Position numbers and translations under genes: made by a program. Of a stretch of DNA of 32,021 nt, positions 15,855 through 23,573 are shown piece by piece. The stretch's first letter is position 1, and the number at the start of each line of letters is the position of its first letter. Source of the stretch: Streptomyces milbemycinicus (GTDB taxonomy: Bacteria > Actinomycetota > Actinomycetes > Streptomycetales > Streptomycetaceae); contig NZ_MUNE01000224.1 in NCBI RefSeq assembly GCF_002154605.1, positions 1 to 32,021 of the forward strand, in the 5' to 3' direction. The notes beneath the pieces were generated by a model. That model saw only the letters and a program-made list of their open reading frames with translations. It was not told the origin of the DNA and did no database searches.

Positions 15855-15889
15855 GCTCCCTCCCCGCTGTGCGGCCGTGTGGCGGCGCG

Positions 15890-17326
15890 CTACCGCGCGA
15901 AGCCGCGGCCCAGCTGCGCGTCCGCCTCGGGGCCGCCCAGCGCGTTCGGCCCGAACGAGACGACCCCGGTGGTGGTCAGCCCGCCCGTGCCGCCACGCAG
16001 CACCCAGGCCGCGCCGCTCGAGGTGTAGGTGCCGTCCTCGTCGGGCGCGCCCACGGCCAGGTCGTCCTTGCCGTCGCCGTCGGTGTCCCCGAGCCGCACG
16101 GCCGCGCCGAAGTGGTCCCCGGCCTCCGCGGCGCCCGGGACGCCCACGGTGTCCTGGGTGAACGCCTGGGCGCCGGTGCCGCTGAGGCCGCCCGCGCCGC
16201 CGTAGAGCTGTACGACGCTGCCCGCGTCCACGCCGCCGTCCAGGTCCTCGTACGGGATGCCGACCGCGACGTCCGCGTACCCGTCGCCGTTGACGTCACC
16301 GGCGCTCAGCGAGTAGCCGAACTGGTCGCCGTCCTCGTTCACCCCGGGCACGCCCGCGGTGTTCTGGTCGATGACCTTGGTGCGGGTGGCGCCGGGGCCG
16401 CTCGCGGAGCCGTAGAGGACCTTGATGGTGCCGTGGTCGTATGGCAGGTTCTCCACGACATTGCCGGGGACGGTCCGGATGATCAGGTCTGCGTAGCCGT
16501 CCTTGTCGACGTCGCCGATGGTGCCCGCGGCAGCGTGGTCGATCCGGGTCGGCGCCGAGCCCAGGCCGCTCGCGCCGCCCTTCCAGTACAGGCTCGGCTC
16601 GGACATCTCCTCGAAGGCGTGGGTGGTGACCAGGTCGTCGGAGCCGTCGCCGTTGATGTCGCCCGCGACCATTTCGGTCGGGCCGAAGGTACGGCCCGAG
16701 TTCAGGGTGTTCGCGGTGGCCGCGGTGCCCTGGCGGGTGAACGGGCCGTACAGCACGCGCAGTTCGCCCTCGCCGGTGCCCTCCGCGACCAGGTCGGCGT
16801 GGCCGTCGCCGTTGAAGTCGCCGCCGGCCAGGATTCCGTCGTCGGTGCTGGTCGAGTCGGACAGCGCGGTGCCGCCCGTCAGCCCGCCCGCCGAGCCCCA
16901 CAGGACGGTGACGGGCGAGTCACCCGAGGACTGCACGGCCAGGTCGGTGTAGCCGTCGCCGTCCAGGTCCCGGGCGACCGTGCGGTAGCCGAACCAGGCC
17001 CCGTCCGCCGGGTCGCCGGGGACGCCTGCGGTCTCCCGGCTGATGATCTGCCGGTGGGTGATGTCCGCCCCAGTGGCCGAGCCGTAGACCACCGCGACAT
17101 AGCCGGCGCGGGTCTTGCCGCCGACCGTGGCGGCGGGGGCCGAGACGACGACGTCCGGGTGGCCGTCCTTGTCGAAGTCGGCCCGCAGCGCGGCCCCGGC
17201 GAGGGAGGTGCCGGTGGCACCCTGCTCGGCGGCGCCAGCAGTTGAAGTGGACAGTAAGGCGGGGGTGGTTACGAGTGCGGCCACCATCGCGCAGCGCACG
17301 GCGGTGGAAATGGAGCGATGACGCAC
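15890..17326 (-). CDS. Secreted FG-GAP/integrin-alpha-like beta-propeller protein
   Basis: A 478-residue exported protein. The signal peptide runs to about residue 33 (hydrophobic core CAMVAALVTTPALL, then AGA). Seven calcium-loop repeats of DxDxDGxxD type follow (FDKDGHPD, LDGDGYTD, FNGDGHAD, INGDGSDD, VDKDGYAD, VNGDGYAD, TDGDGKDD), so a seven-bladed propeller is expected. Repeats three blades long share the phrase TAGVPG/VGVPG. Streptomyces encode many such proteins; roles are mostly unknown, perhaps adhesion or cell-wall binding. GTG 17326 was chosen for its perfect AGGAGG 4 bases upstream; an ATG at 17356 lacks one. Codon 24, inside the signal peptide, is TTA, implying bldA control. It lies 87 bp downstream of the cobW-like gene. 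Confidence 0.88.
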   Translation of the reverse strand: MRHRSISTAVRCAMVAALVTTPALLSTSTAGAAEQGATGTSLAGAALRADFDKDGHPDVVVSAPAATVGGKTRAGYVAVVYGSATGADITHRQIISRETAGVPGDPADGAWFGYRTVARDLDGDGYTDLAVQSSGDSPVTVLWGSAGGLTGGTALSDSTSTDDGILAGGDFNGDGHADLVAEGTGEGELRVLYGPFTRQGTAATANTLNSGRTFGPTEMVAGDINGDGSDDLVTTHAFEEMSEPSLYWKGGASGLGSAPTRIDHAAAGTIGDVDKDGYADLIIRTVPGNVVENLPYDHGTIKVLYGSASGPGATRTKVIDQNTAGVPGVNEDGDQFGYSLSAGDVNGDGYADVAVGIPYEDLDGGVDAGSVVQLYGGAGGLSGTGAQAFTQDTVGVPGAAEAGDHFGAAVRLGDTDGDGKDDLAVGAPDEDGTYTSSGAAWVLRGGTGGLTTTGVVSFGPNALGGPEADAQLGRGFAR

Positions 17327-17413
17327 AAGTCCTCCTGCTGTTGGTGCAGAGTTCATCTCAGGTACACCCTGGAGGACTGCTGATCGGCGGCGACGGTTGT
17401 GCGCCGGGCGCGA

Positions 17414-18514
17414 TCAATCCATGTGTGACGCGTCGGCCGGGCCCGGCTCCGCGACGTCCGGCTCATCCGTGTCCGGCCCATCCGCCGGCTCCCGGACATA
17501 CCGTAGGACACCCATCATGTGATGGTCGCCGACGGTTTCCGGGGCGGCGGCCACGCAGTCCGCCAACTCCTTGGTGAGTGCGTCGGCATCGATTCCGGCA
17601 CCGATCATCACCAGTTGTGTCGTCCGGGCCTCACCGGGCGCCCAGTCCGACGGCTGGAAGCGGAGGTAGGAACCGACCGCGTGCAGGGCGAACTTCTCGC
17701 CGTGCCCGGGGGCGGCGAAGTGGATGAAACCCTTCATCCGGTAGAGCCCGGAGGGCCGGCCGTCGAGGAATTCCATGAACCGGCGCGGGTCCAGCGGCCG
17801 GTCGGCGGTGAACTCCGCGCTCTGGTACGCGGCGTGGAGATGTTCGTGCCAGTCGTCCTCGTCCGGGCACACCTCGGCGAAGGAGAGCTGGTGGAACCGC
17901 TCCTCGCTCGGCACGCCGGGGCCGCGGTCGAAAAGGAAGTCGGGGTCGACGCGGCCGTGTTCGGCGGTGACAACGGGGGTGCCCGGGGCGATCCGGGCAA
18001 GAGTCTCCAGCACCCGGGTGCGCTCCGGCTCCCGGACCCGGTCGGCCTTGTTGAGCACCACCGCGTCGGCGGCCCGCACATGCCGGTCGAGCTCCGGGTG
18101 GCGCTCACGGGTGTTCTCGAACTCCACTGCGTCGACGACCTCGACCAGTCCGCCGTACACGATGTGCTCGTTCTCGCTGGAGAGCAGCGTACGGATCATG
18201 CTCTGCGGTTCGGCCAGGCCGCTCGCCTCGATCACGATGACGTCGATGCCCAGCGCCGGCTCGGTGAGCCGGGCCAGCATCTCGTCCATCTCGGCGGAGT
18301 CCGCGGCGCAGCACAGACAGCCGTTCTCGATCGGGATCATGGAGTCGACCTGGCCGGCGACGGCCATCGCGTCGATGTTGATGCTTCCGAAGTCGTTGAC
18401 GATGACACCGATGCGGGTGTCCGCGCTGCCCCGCAGCAGGTGGTTGAGCATGGTGGTCTTTCCGGAGCCCAGGAAACCAGTGACGAGTACGACCGGGATC
18501 CGCCTGGTGGCCAA
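17414..18514 (-). CDS. CobW/COG0523-family G3E GTPase (metal chaperone)
   Basis: A 366-residue P-loop GTPase. Walker A is GFLGSGKTT (13-21), the family metal motif is GCLCC (Cys66, Cys68, Cys69), and the guanine motif is NKAD (155-158). The C-terminal CobW domain spans about 230-345 (RPSGLYRMKGFIHFA). Histidine clusters WHEHLHAAY and GDHHMMG may help bind metal. Members load zinc or other metals into client proteins under scarcity; this one is not near cobalamin genes, so a zinc role is the better guess. The start is TTG at 18514, with GGAG 10 bases upstream and no other in-frame start. Three spaced repeats lie in its leader (18527-18560). A TetR gene is 93 bp upstream on the same strand. Confidence 0.9.
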   Translation of the reverse strand: MATRRIPVVLVTGFLGSGKTTMLNHLLRGSADTRIGVIVNDFGSINIDAMAVAGQVDSMIPIENGCLCCAADSAEMDEMLARLTEPALGIDVIVIEASGLAEPQSMIRTLLSSENEHIVYGGLVEVVDAVEFENTRERHPELDRHVRAADAVVLNKADRVREPERTRVLETLARIAPGTPVVTAEHGRVDPDFLFDRGPGVPSEERFHQLSFAEVCPDEDDWHEHLHAAYQSAEFTADRPLDPRRFMEFLDGRPSGLYRMKGFIHFAAPGHGEKFALHAVGSYLRFQPSDWAPGEARTTQLVMIGAGIDADALTKELADCVAAAPETVGDHHMMGVLRYVREPADGPDTDEPDVAEPGPADASHMD

Positions 18515-18526
18515 GGTTGCGACTCC

Positions 18527-18560
18527 GTTGCAGTGATTGTGTTGCGGTGATGCGTGTTGC
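18527..18560 (-). repeat. Triple direct repeat in the cobW-like leader
   Basis: On the coding strand the motif CGCAAC or TGCAAC occurs three times, at 18560-18555, 18545-18540 and 18531-18526, at 15- and 14-base spacing. The first two are followed by ACGCATCAC and ACAATCAC. The array sits about 13 to 46 bases before the TTG start, ending at the ribosome binding site. It does not resemble a Zur box as I know it. It may bind a regulator or be chance. Confidence 0.45.
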
Positions 18561-18607
18561 GGCGACTCGTGGGCGCGCGGCTGGGACGGCTGCTGGGACG
18601 GCTCATC

Positions 18608-19267
18608 CTATCCGGCGTACGGTGCGAGCCCCGTACGCAGCATGGCGAACGCGCGGTCGGCGGCAGCCACCGCGCCCGGGTAGACCTCGTCGGCGCTCGC
18701 ACCGCCCTCGATCCGGCGCCAGTTGTCCTGGCCGAGGATCCGCTGGACCGCGATGATCTGGCCCGCGGCGAGGCGTGGCGTAACGTCGTCCGGCGCCGTG
18801 AGGTCATCCGGTTCGGGTCCGCCGATCGCACTCAGCGCGGTGGTCAGCGCCTCCTCCGATCTGCTGATGTACTCGAACATGCGGGCCACCAAGCTGGGCG
18901 TCCCGTACAGCAGCCGTTGGAACGCCAGCACGCCCGGCACATCGTTCAGGCCGGTGATCGGATCTCGCCGTTCCAGCCCCGCCAGGAAGTGCTGGTGCAG
19001 CGCGTCCAGGGGCGACTGCCCCGCCGGGCGGCCCCGGACCACCCGGGCCGCCTCGTCCTCGTGGTCGGCGAAGCGGTGCAGCACCAGGTCCTCCTTGGCC
19101 GGGAAGTACCGGAACAAGGTGGGCTTGGACACCTCGGCGGCGGCGGCCACATCGGCGACGGAGACCTGGTCGAAGCCCCGTTCCAGAAACAGGGAGATCG
19201 CCGTTTCGGAGATCGTCCGGTACATCCGCTGCTTCTTGCGCTCCCGCAAGCCCGTCTCGCCGCTCAT
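18608..19267 (-). CDS. TetR-family transcriptional regulator
   Basis: A 219-residue regulator. The N-terminal DNA-binding region is the typical TISETAISLFLERGFDQVSV, ADVAAAAEVSKPTLFRYF, AKEDLV (about residues 17-66), and the C-terminal ligand domain is generic. The class resembles MftR-like regulators, which respond to small hydrophobic or acyl ligands. ATG 19267 was chosen over TTG 19276; neither has a strong ribosome binding site. Upstream lie the 8-bp inverted arms GACCTGAC (19293-19300) and GTCAGGTC (19370-19377), possible half sites. Its targets could be its own gene, the cobW-like gene behind it, or the divergent adenylation operon across a shared 527-bp gap. Confidence 0.9.
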   Translation of the reverse strand: MSGETGLRERKKQRMYRTISETAISLFLERGFDQVSVADVAAAAEVSKPTLFRYFPAKEDLVLHRFADHEDEAARVVRGRPAGQSPLDALHQHFLAGLERRDPITGLNDVPGVLAFQRLLYGTPSLVARMFEYISRSEEALTTALSAIGGPEPDDLTAPDDVTPRLAAGQIIAVQRILGQDNWRRIEGGASADEVYPGAVAAADRAFAMLRTGLAPYAG

Positions 19268-19485
19268 GGGACGCAACCGTAACCCTTGCCCGGACCTGAC
19301 CAGTCTCGGCCACGCGACACCGGCCCGGTCATTGATGGGTTCCTCGTCCGCAATCGCACTCGTACCGCCGTCAGGTCGGCATTAACACCGCAAGCCGTAC
19401 CATTTGGCGCCACCGGACTCTAGTGGGATCCTGGCCGACTTGCGCCTATCAGCCATCTTCCGCAGCCACCCGCCACGTCCTTAAG

Positions 19486-19500
19486 CTCTCAACAAGAGAG
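19486..19500 (+). other. Perfect small stem-loop in the leader
   Basis: CTCTC (19486-19490), AACAA loop, GAGAG (19496-19500). It is preceded by TTAAG. The stem is short and its role is unknown; an ATG follows at 19508 but opens no supported gene. Confidence 0.35.
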
Positions 19501-19672
19501 ACGGCTGATGCACCTGTGCCACACGATGCCCGTGTGACCCGGGCCGGGCCCCGCGCAGACCGCTCAGCGCCGGAGCGCCGACTCTTCGACACACGCGGCA
19601 CGTCGCGCTTCTCCCCCACACCCGCCAGTCCTGGCACACCCCGGCACATTCAGTCGAACGCTGATCGATATA

Positions 19673-19718
19673 CCGAACACCGCGCTTGGTGCGCCGAACA
19701 CCGCGCTTGGTGCGCCGA
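19673..19718. repeat. 21-bp perfect tandem repeat with internal dyad
   Basis: Two identical 21-bp units (19673-19693 and 19694-19714) are followed by the first four bases of a third. Each contains CACCGCGCTTGGTG, a dyad with arms CACC and GGTG (19678-19691 in unit 1, 19699-19712 in unit 2). A 21-bp period is two turns of B-DNA, so the dyads face the same side of the helix. The array ends about 76 bp before the adenylation gene start. This is best read as a tandem operator for a dimeric regulator. Confidence 0.75.
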
Positions 19719-19794
19719 TCGGCGCGCCCCCATGCCCGGACACGACCGCACACACCGGCGGTTGGGCCATATCACCGCGGAAGGAATCGACACA

Positions 19795-21408
19795 ATGCAC
19801 CCGGAAGCAACGCACCAGCGACCGAGCGAACGGGCCACGGCACCGGCCTGGTCCACACATCCGCTGCACGAGTTGTCCGAGGAGGACCGCCACCTCTTCC
19901 AGCGGTTCGGCAGAGGGCCGGTGGTGGCCGTGGACTGGGCCGGTGTCCACCACGCCTTCGAACGGCACGCCGCCGCCGATCCGCTCGCCGTCGCGGCCGA
20001 ACACCTCGGCGCCACCATCACCTACGGCGAGCTGGACCGGCAGGCGAACCGGCTGGCCACGCACCTGGCCCGGCTCGGTGTGCGCCCCGGCGACAACGTG
20101 GCGTTATGCGTACGGCGTTCCATCCCCATGCTCGTCGGCCTGCTGGCCACGCTCAAGGCCGGAGCCGCATATGTGCCGCAAGACGCCGGGCTGACCCCCC
20201 GCGCCCAGCTTGACCACGTCATCCATACCGCCCGGACCCGCGTCATCCTCACGACCTCCGGCTTCGCGGACCGGATCCCGGTGCCCGACGGCCATGCCCT
20301 CGTCGCGATCGACACCATGATGGAGGACAGCGCGGACACGGCGCCGTTCCGGCCCGCCCGGCCCGTCCGGGGTGGCGACGGCTGCTATGTGCTGTTCACC
20401 TCCGGCACCACGGGGCGCCCCAACGGGGTCACCGTCACCCATCGGAACGTCTGCAACATCCTGTTGACCGAACCCGGCGACCTCGGCATGCGCCCCGGAA
20501 CGCGGGTGAGCCAGATCCTCAATGTGGCGTTCGACATGGCCGCATGGGAGATCCTGGGCTGCCTGAGTCACGGCGCCACGCTGGTCATCCGCGGCAAGGA
20601 CATCGCCGAGACCGTGCGGCGGGCGGACGTGGTCATCGCGACCCCGACCGTGCTCAGCCGGATCGACCCCGACCAGTGCCGAGGCGTGAAGGTGGCGGCC
20701 GTGGCCGGGGAGCCGTGCCCGCGCCGGCTCGCCGACCGGTGGGCCCGCTTCTGCACCTTCTACAACGCGTGCGGACCGACCGAGACCACCATCGTGAACA
20801 CCATGCAGCGCCACGACCCCGCCGCGCTGCGCCTGACCATCGGCCGCCCGACCCCCAACAACACGGTGTACGTCCTGGACGCGGACCGAAGGCCCTGCGC
20901 CATCGGCGAGACGGGTGAGATGTGGGCCGGCGGTGACGGGGTGTCGGCCGGGTATCTGCACAACCTCGCGCTGAACGCCGAGCGCTATCTGCCCGACCCC
21001 TTCCTTGGCGGGGGCCGGATGATGTTCCGCACCCGCGACCTGGGCCGCTGGACACCGGACGGGGAGCTGGAACACCTGGGCCGGACCGACGACCAGGTGA
21101 AGGTGCGAGGGTTCCGCGTGGAGCTGGACTCGGTGTCCGCGGTGCTGGAGTCGCTGCCCGGCTGCGCCCGCGCGGTGACGCTGAAACCGGATGACACCGG
21201 CCTGGTGTCCTTCGTCTCGCCCGCCCATCTCGACCCCGAGACGGCGCGGCGGGCCGTGGCCGCCGCGCTCCCCTACTACTGCGTGCCGCGGACGGTGCGC
21301 CCGGTGGCGGCGCTGCCGCTCACCAGCCGTGGAAAGGTCGACAAGGCGGCCCTGCTGCGCATGGAAGCCGACCTTCGGACCAGTGGCAGTGGCGAGGTGG
21401 CATCGTGA
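19795..21408 (+). CDS. Stand-alone NRPS-type amino-acid adenylation enzyme (no carrier domain)
   Basis: A 537-residue enzyme that should activate an amino acid as its AMP ester. Core motifs are visible: A3 FTSGTTGRPNG (201-211, with Asn where Lys is usual), A4 FDMAAWE (246-252), A5 NACGPTETT (324-332), A7 FRTRDLGRW (411-419), A8 GRTDDQVKVRGFRVEL (429-444) and A10 with the catalytic Lys514 (TSRGKVDK). Asp247 matches the residue that binds an alpha-amino group. By my alignment the specificity residues read D-M-W-A-A-A-A-I-V-K, closest to aromatic-type codes, but not reliable. No phosphopantetheine domain follows. The start is ATG 19795 with AAGGA upstream. Codon 104 is TTA, so translation should require bldA. 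The stop overlaps the next gene as GTGA, tying activation to the membrane reductase. Confidence 0.9.
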   Translation: MHPEATHQRPSERATAPAWSTHPLHELSEEDRHLFQRFGRGPVVAVDWAGVHHAFERHAAADPLAVAAEHLGATITYGELDRQANRLATHLARLGVRPGDNVALCVRRSIPMLVGLLATLKAGAAYVPQDAGLTPRAQLDHVIHTARTRVILTTSGFADRIPVPDGHALVAIDTMMEDSADTAPFRPARPVRGGDGCYVLFTSGTTGRPNGVTVTHRNVCNILLTEPGDLGMRPGTRVSQILNVAFDMAAWEILGCLSHGATLVIRGKDIAETVRRADVVIATPTVLSRIDPDQCRGVKVAAVAGEPCPRRLADRWARFCTFYNACGPTETTIVNTMQRHDPAALRLTIGRPTPNNTVYVLDADRRPCAIGETGEMWAGGDGVSAGYLHNLALNAERYLPDPFLGGGRMMFRTRDLGRWTPDGELEHLGRTDDQVKVRGFRVELDSVSAVLESLPGCARAVTLKPDDTGLVSFVSPAHLDPETARRAVAAALPYYCVPRTVRPVAALPLTSRGKVDKAALLRMEADLRTSGSGEVAS

Positions 21409-22724
21409 CCCCCGCCCGCACCGTGGCCCCGGCGCCCCGGGCGAAAGTGGCGCTGCCGCCGCCGACATCGCTGCCGCGGCGGATCCTCAAGCATCCGCGC
21501 CTGATGCACTACAACCGGCTGATCGCCCTCGTATGGGCGGTCAACCTGGTCTTCCTCGCCTCCCGCGCGGACGGGGGGCTCGGGCCGCGGACCCTCTCCC
21601 ACGCCGCACTCGCGAACTTCCTGCTGGCGATCGTGGTCCGCCAGCAGTACGTCATCAATCTGCTGTTCCGGCTCGCCACCGCGGCGCCCACCAGTTGGCC
21701 GCTGCGGATCCGCTGGACACTGGCCAAGGTCTACCACTTCGGTGGGCTGCACGTCGGCGGCGCCACCGCGGGCGCGCTGTGGTTTCTGGCCCTGGTCGGC
21801 TCGCTCACCCGGCATGGGGCTCCGGCCGCCACGCTCGCCGTCTCGTACGCGCTGCTGGGGCTGCTGGTGGCCATCGTGGCCACCGCACTGCCACCCTTCC
21901 GGGCGCGGTTCCACGACCACTTCGAGAAGGCACACCGCTTCGGCGGCTGGGCGGCGCTCGCGCTGCTGTGGGCGCAGACCGTGCTGACCACGCTCGACGA
22001 GCGGGGTGGCGCCTCCGCCACGGCCGCCCTGCTGTCGGCTCCCGAGCTGTGGACCGTGGCCGTGCTGACCTTCAGTATCGCCCTGCCGTGGCTGCGGCTG
22101 CGCCGGGTGCCGGTGGCCATCGAGCGCCCCTCCTCCCATGTGGCGCTCGTCCGCTTCGACCACGGTGTGACGCCGTTCGCCGGGTCGTCCACGGCCATCA
22201 GCCGCAACCCGCTGCTGGAGTGGCACTCGTTCGCCAATGTGCCCGCCCCCGGCGAGACGGGGTTCCGCCTCACCGTCTCCCGTGCCGGGGACTGGACGGG
22301 GAAGTTCATCGACGACGCGCCCTCCCACGTCTGGGTCAAGGGCATCACCACGGCGGGCGTGGCCAATATCGAGACCCTGTTCAGCAAGGTGGTCTATGTG
22401 GCCACCGGCAGCGGCATCGGCCCTTGTCTGCCCCATCTGCTGGCCCGCGCGGTCCCGGCCCGCCTGGTCTGGGCGACCCGCGATCCGCGCAGGACCTACG
22501 GCGACCGGCTGCTCGACGAGATCCTCGCGGTCCAGCCCGACGCGCTCATCTGGGACACCTCCGAACACGGCAAGCCCGACATGGTCGAGCTGGCCTACGC
22601 CGCGTACGCCGACTTCGGGGCTGAGGCCGTGATCTGCATCTCCAACAAGAAGCTGACCTGGCAGGTCGTCCAGGGCATGGAGCGCCGCGGGATCCCCGCG
22701 TACGGCGCCATCTGGGACTCGTAG
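21405..22724 (+). CDS. Membrane flavin/NAD(P)H oxidoreductase, TmpA-like
   Basis: A 439-residue protein with about six membrane helices (near 37-52, 66-90, 110-134, 142-163, 179-197 and 214-231) and a C-terminal ferredoxin-reductase-like domain. The FAD motif appears as EWHSFAN (272-278), related to the EWHPFT of ferric reductases, and the nucleotide motif is VATGSGIGPCLP (332-343). Histidines at 111, 116, 170, 172 and 177 lie at membrane edges and could be haem ligands, but the spacing does not match ferric reductases. As I recall, fungal TmpA and some fungal NRPS-like proteins carry this same module, in the latter fused behind an adenylation domain, which fits the GTGA overlap with the adenylation gene. 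It may reduce the activated or released acyl product, or pass electrons through the membrane. Confidence 0.8.
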   Translation: MTPARTVAPAPRAKVALPPPTSLPRRILKHPRLMHYNRLIALVWAVNLVFLASRADGGLGPRTLSHAALANFLLAIVVRQQYVINLLFRLATAAPTSWPLRIRWTLAKVYHFGGLHVGGATAGALWFLALVGSLTRHGAPAATLAVSYALLGLLVAIVATALPPFRARFHDHFEKAHRFGGWAALALLWAQTVLTTLDERGGASATAALLSAPELWTVAVLTFSIALPWLRLRRVPVAIERPSSHVALVRFDHGVTPFAGSSTAISRNPLLEWHSFANVPAPGETGFRLTVSRAGDWTGKFIDDAPSHVWVKGITTAGVANIETLFSKVVYVATGSGIGPCLPHLLARAVPARLVWATRDPRRTYGDRLLDEILAVQPDALIWDTSEHGKPDMVELAYAAYADFGAEAVICISNKKLTWQVVQGMERRGIPAYGAIWDS

Positions 22725-22733
22725 GGAGACACC

Positions 22734-23501
22734 ATGGACGTCATCAAGATCGAACAACATGGGCGTGTGGTCACCGCGCGGCTGCATCGCCCCACCGTGC
22801 TCAACGCGCTGAACAGCGAGGTGATGACCGAGCTGGTCGCGGCCCTGTCACCGCTGGACCTCGACCCGGACATCGGCTGCTTTGTGATCACCGGATCCGA
22901 GCGGGCCTTCGCCGCGGGCGCCGACATCAAGGAGATGGCGGCCAAGTCCTTCGCCGAGATGTCCGAGGAGGATTTCTTCGCGGGCTGGGAGGGGTTCGCC
23001 GCGCTGCGCACCCCGAAGATCGCCGCCGTCCGCGGCTATGCGCTGGGCGGCGGCTGCGAACTGGCCATGATGTGCGATCTGATCCTGGCGGGCGAGTCCG
23101 CGGTGTTCGGCCAGCCGGAGATCAGGCTGGGCGTGATCCCGGGCATCGGCGGCACCCAGCGGCTGACCGGGCTGGTGGGCAAGGCCAAGGCAATGGATCT
23201 GATCCTCACCGGCCGGACGATGGACGCCGAGGAGGCCGAGCGCTGCGGTCTGGTCTCCCGCGTCGTGCCGGACGACCGGCTCATGGCGGAGGCCGCGGAA
23301 GTGGCCGCCGCCATCGCGTCGTACGGCAGGACCGCGGTCAGGGCCGCCCGGGAGGCGGTGGAGCGGGCCCTGGAGGTGGGGTTGCGCGAGGGGCTGCTGT
23401 TCGAACGGCGGACGTTCCACGCCCTGTTCGCCACCGAGGACCAGTCCGAGGGCATGCGGGCGTTTCTCGACAAGCGCGCCCCGCGCTTCACCGGCCACTG
23501 A
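22734..23501 (+). CDS. Enoyl-CoA hydratase/isomerase (crotonase) family protein
   Basis: A 255-residue crotonase starting 9 bases after the membrane reductase, with TAGGGAGA as ribosome binding site. The oxyanion-hole segments [11 protein letters not shown] (58-68) and [10 protein letters not shown] (101-110) are present, as are both hydratase glutamates: Glu109 in GCELAMMCD and Glu129 in [19 protein letters not shown]. The sequence looks like an ordinary short-chain enoyl-CoA hydratase, so catalysis should be hydration of a 2-enoyl thioester. Its position in an adenylation operon suggests a dedicated step on a CoA-bound or otherwise activated intermediate, but a housekeeping fatty-acid role cannot be excluded. 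Confidence 0.92.
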   Translation: MDVIKIEQHGRVVTARLHRPTVLNALNSEVMTELVAALSPLDLDPDIGCFVITGSERAFAAGADIKEMAAKSFAEMSEEDFFAGWEGFAALRTPKIAAVRGYALGGGCELAMMCDLILAGESAVFGQPEIRLGVIPGIGGTQRLTGLVGKAKAMDLILTGRTMDAEEAERCGLVSRVVPDDRLMAEAAEVAAAIASYGRTAVRAAREAVERALEVGLREGLLFERRTFHALFATEDQSEGMRAFLDKRAPRFTGH

Positions 23502-23573
23502 ACCGGAGGGCGCGGGGGAAAGCGCTTTCTGGCAGGATCTGCCCCAGCCGTCCGCCACCGGGAGGAAACCAGC

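Larger units (their letters stand above)
19268..19794. other. Long divergent intergenic region upstream of the adenylation operon
   Basis: 527 bp without a convincing gene. It contains inverted arms near the TetR start (19293-19300 and 19370-19377), a CTCTC-AACAA-GAGAG hairpin (19486-19500) and a perfect 21-bp tandem repeat (19673-19718). The reading frame of the adenylation gene is open back to 19423, but the translation there is low-complexity and lacks a domain, so I treat it as leader. The length suggests complex regulation of the plus-strand operon. I see no clear -35/-10 pair. Confidence 0.6.

Noticed and set aside
19423..19794. In-frame 5' extension of the adenylation gene
   Set aside because: It would cross the hairpin and tandem repeat, has no domain, and the ATG at 19795 has its own ribosome binding site.
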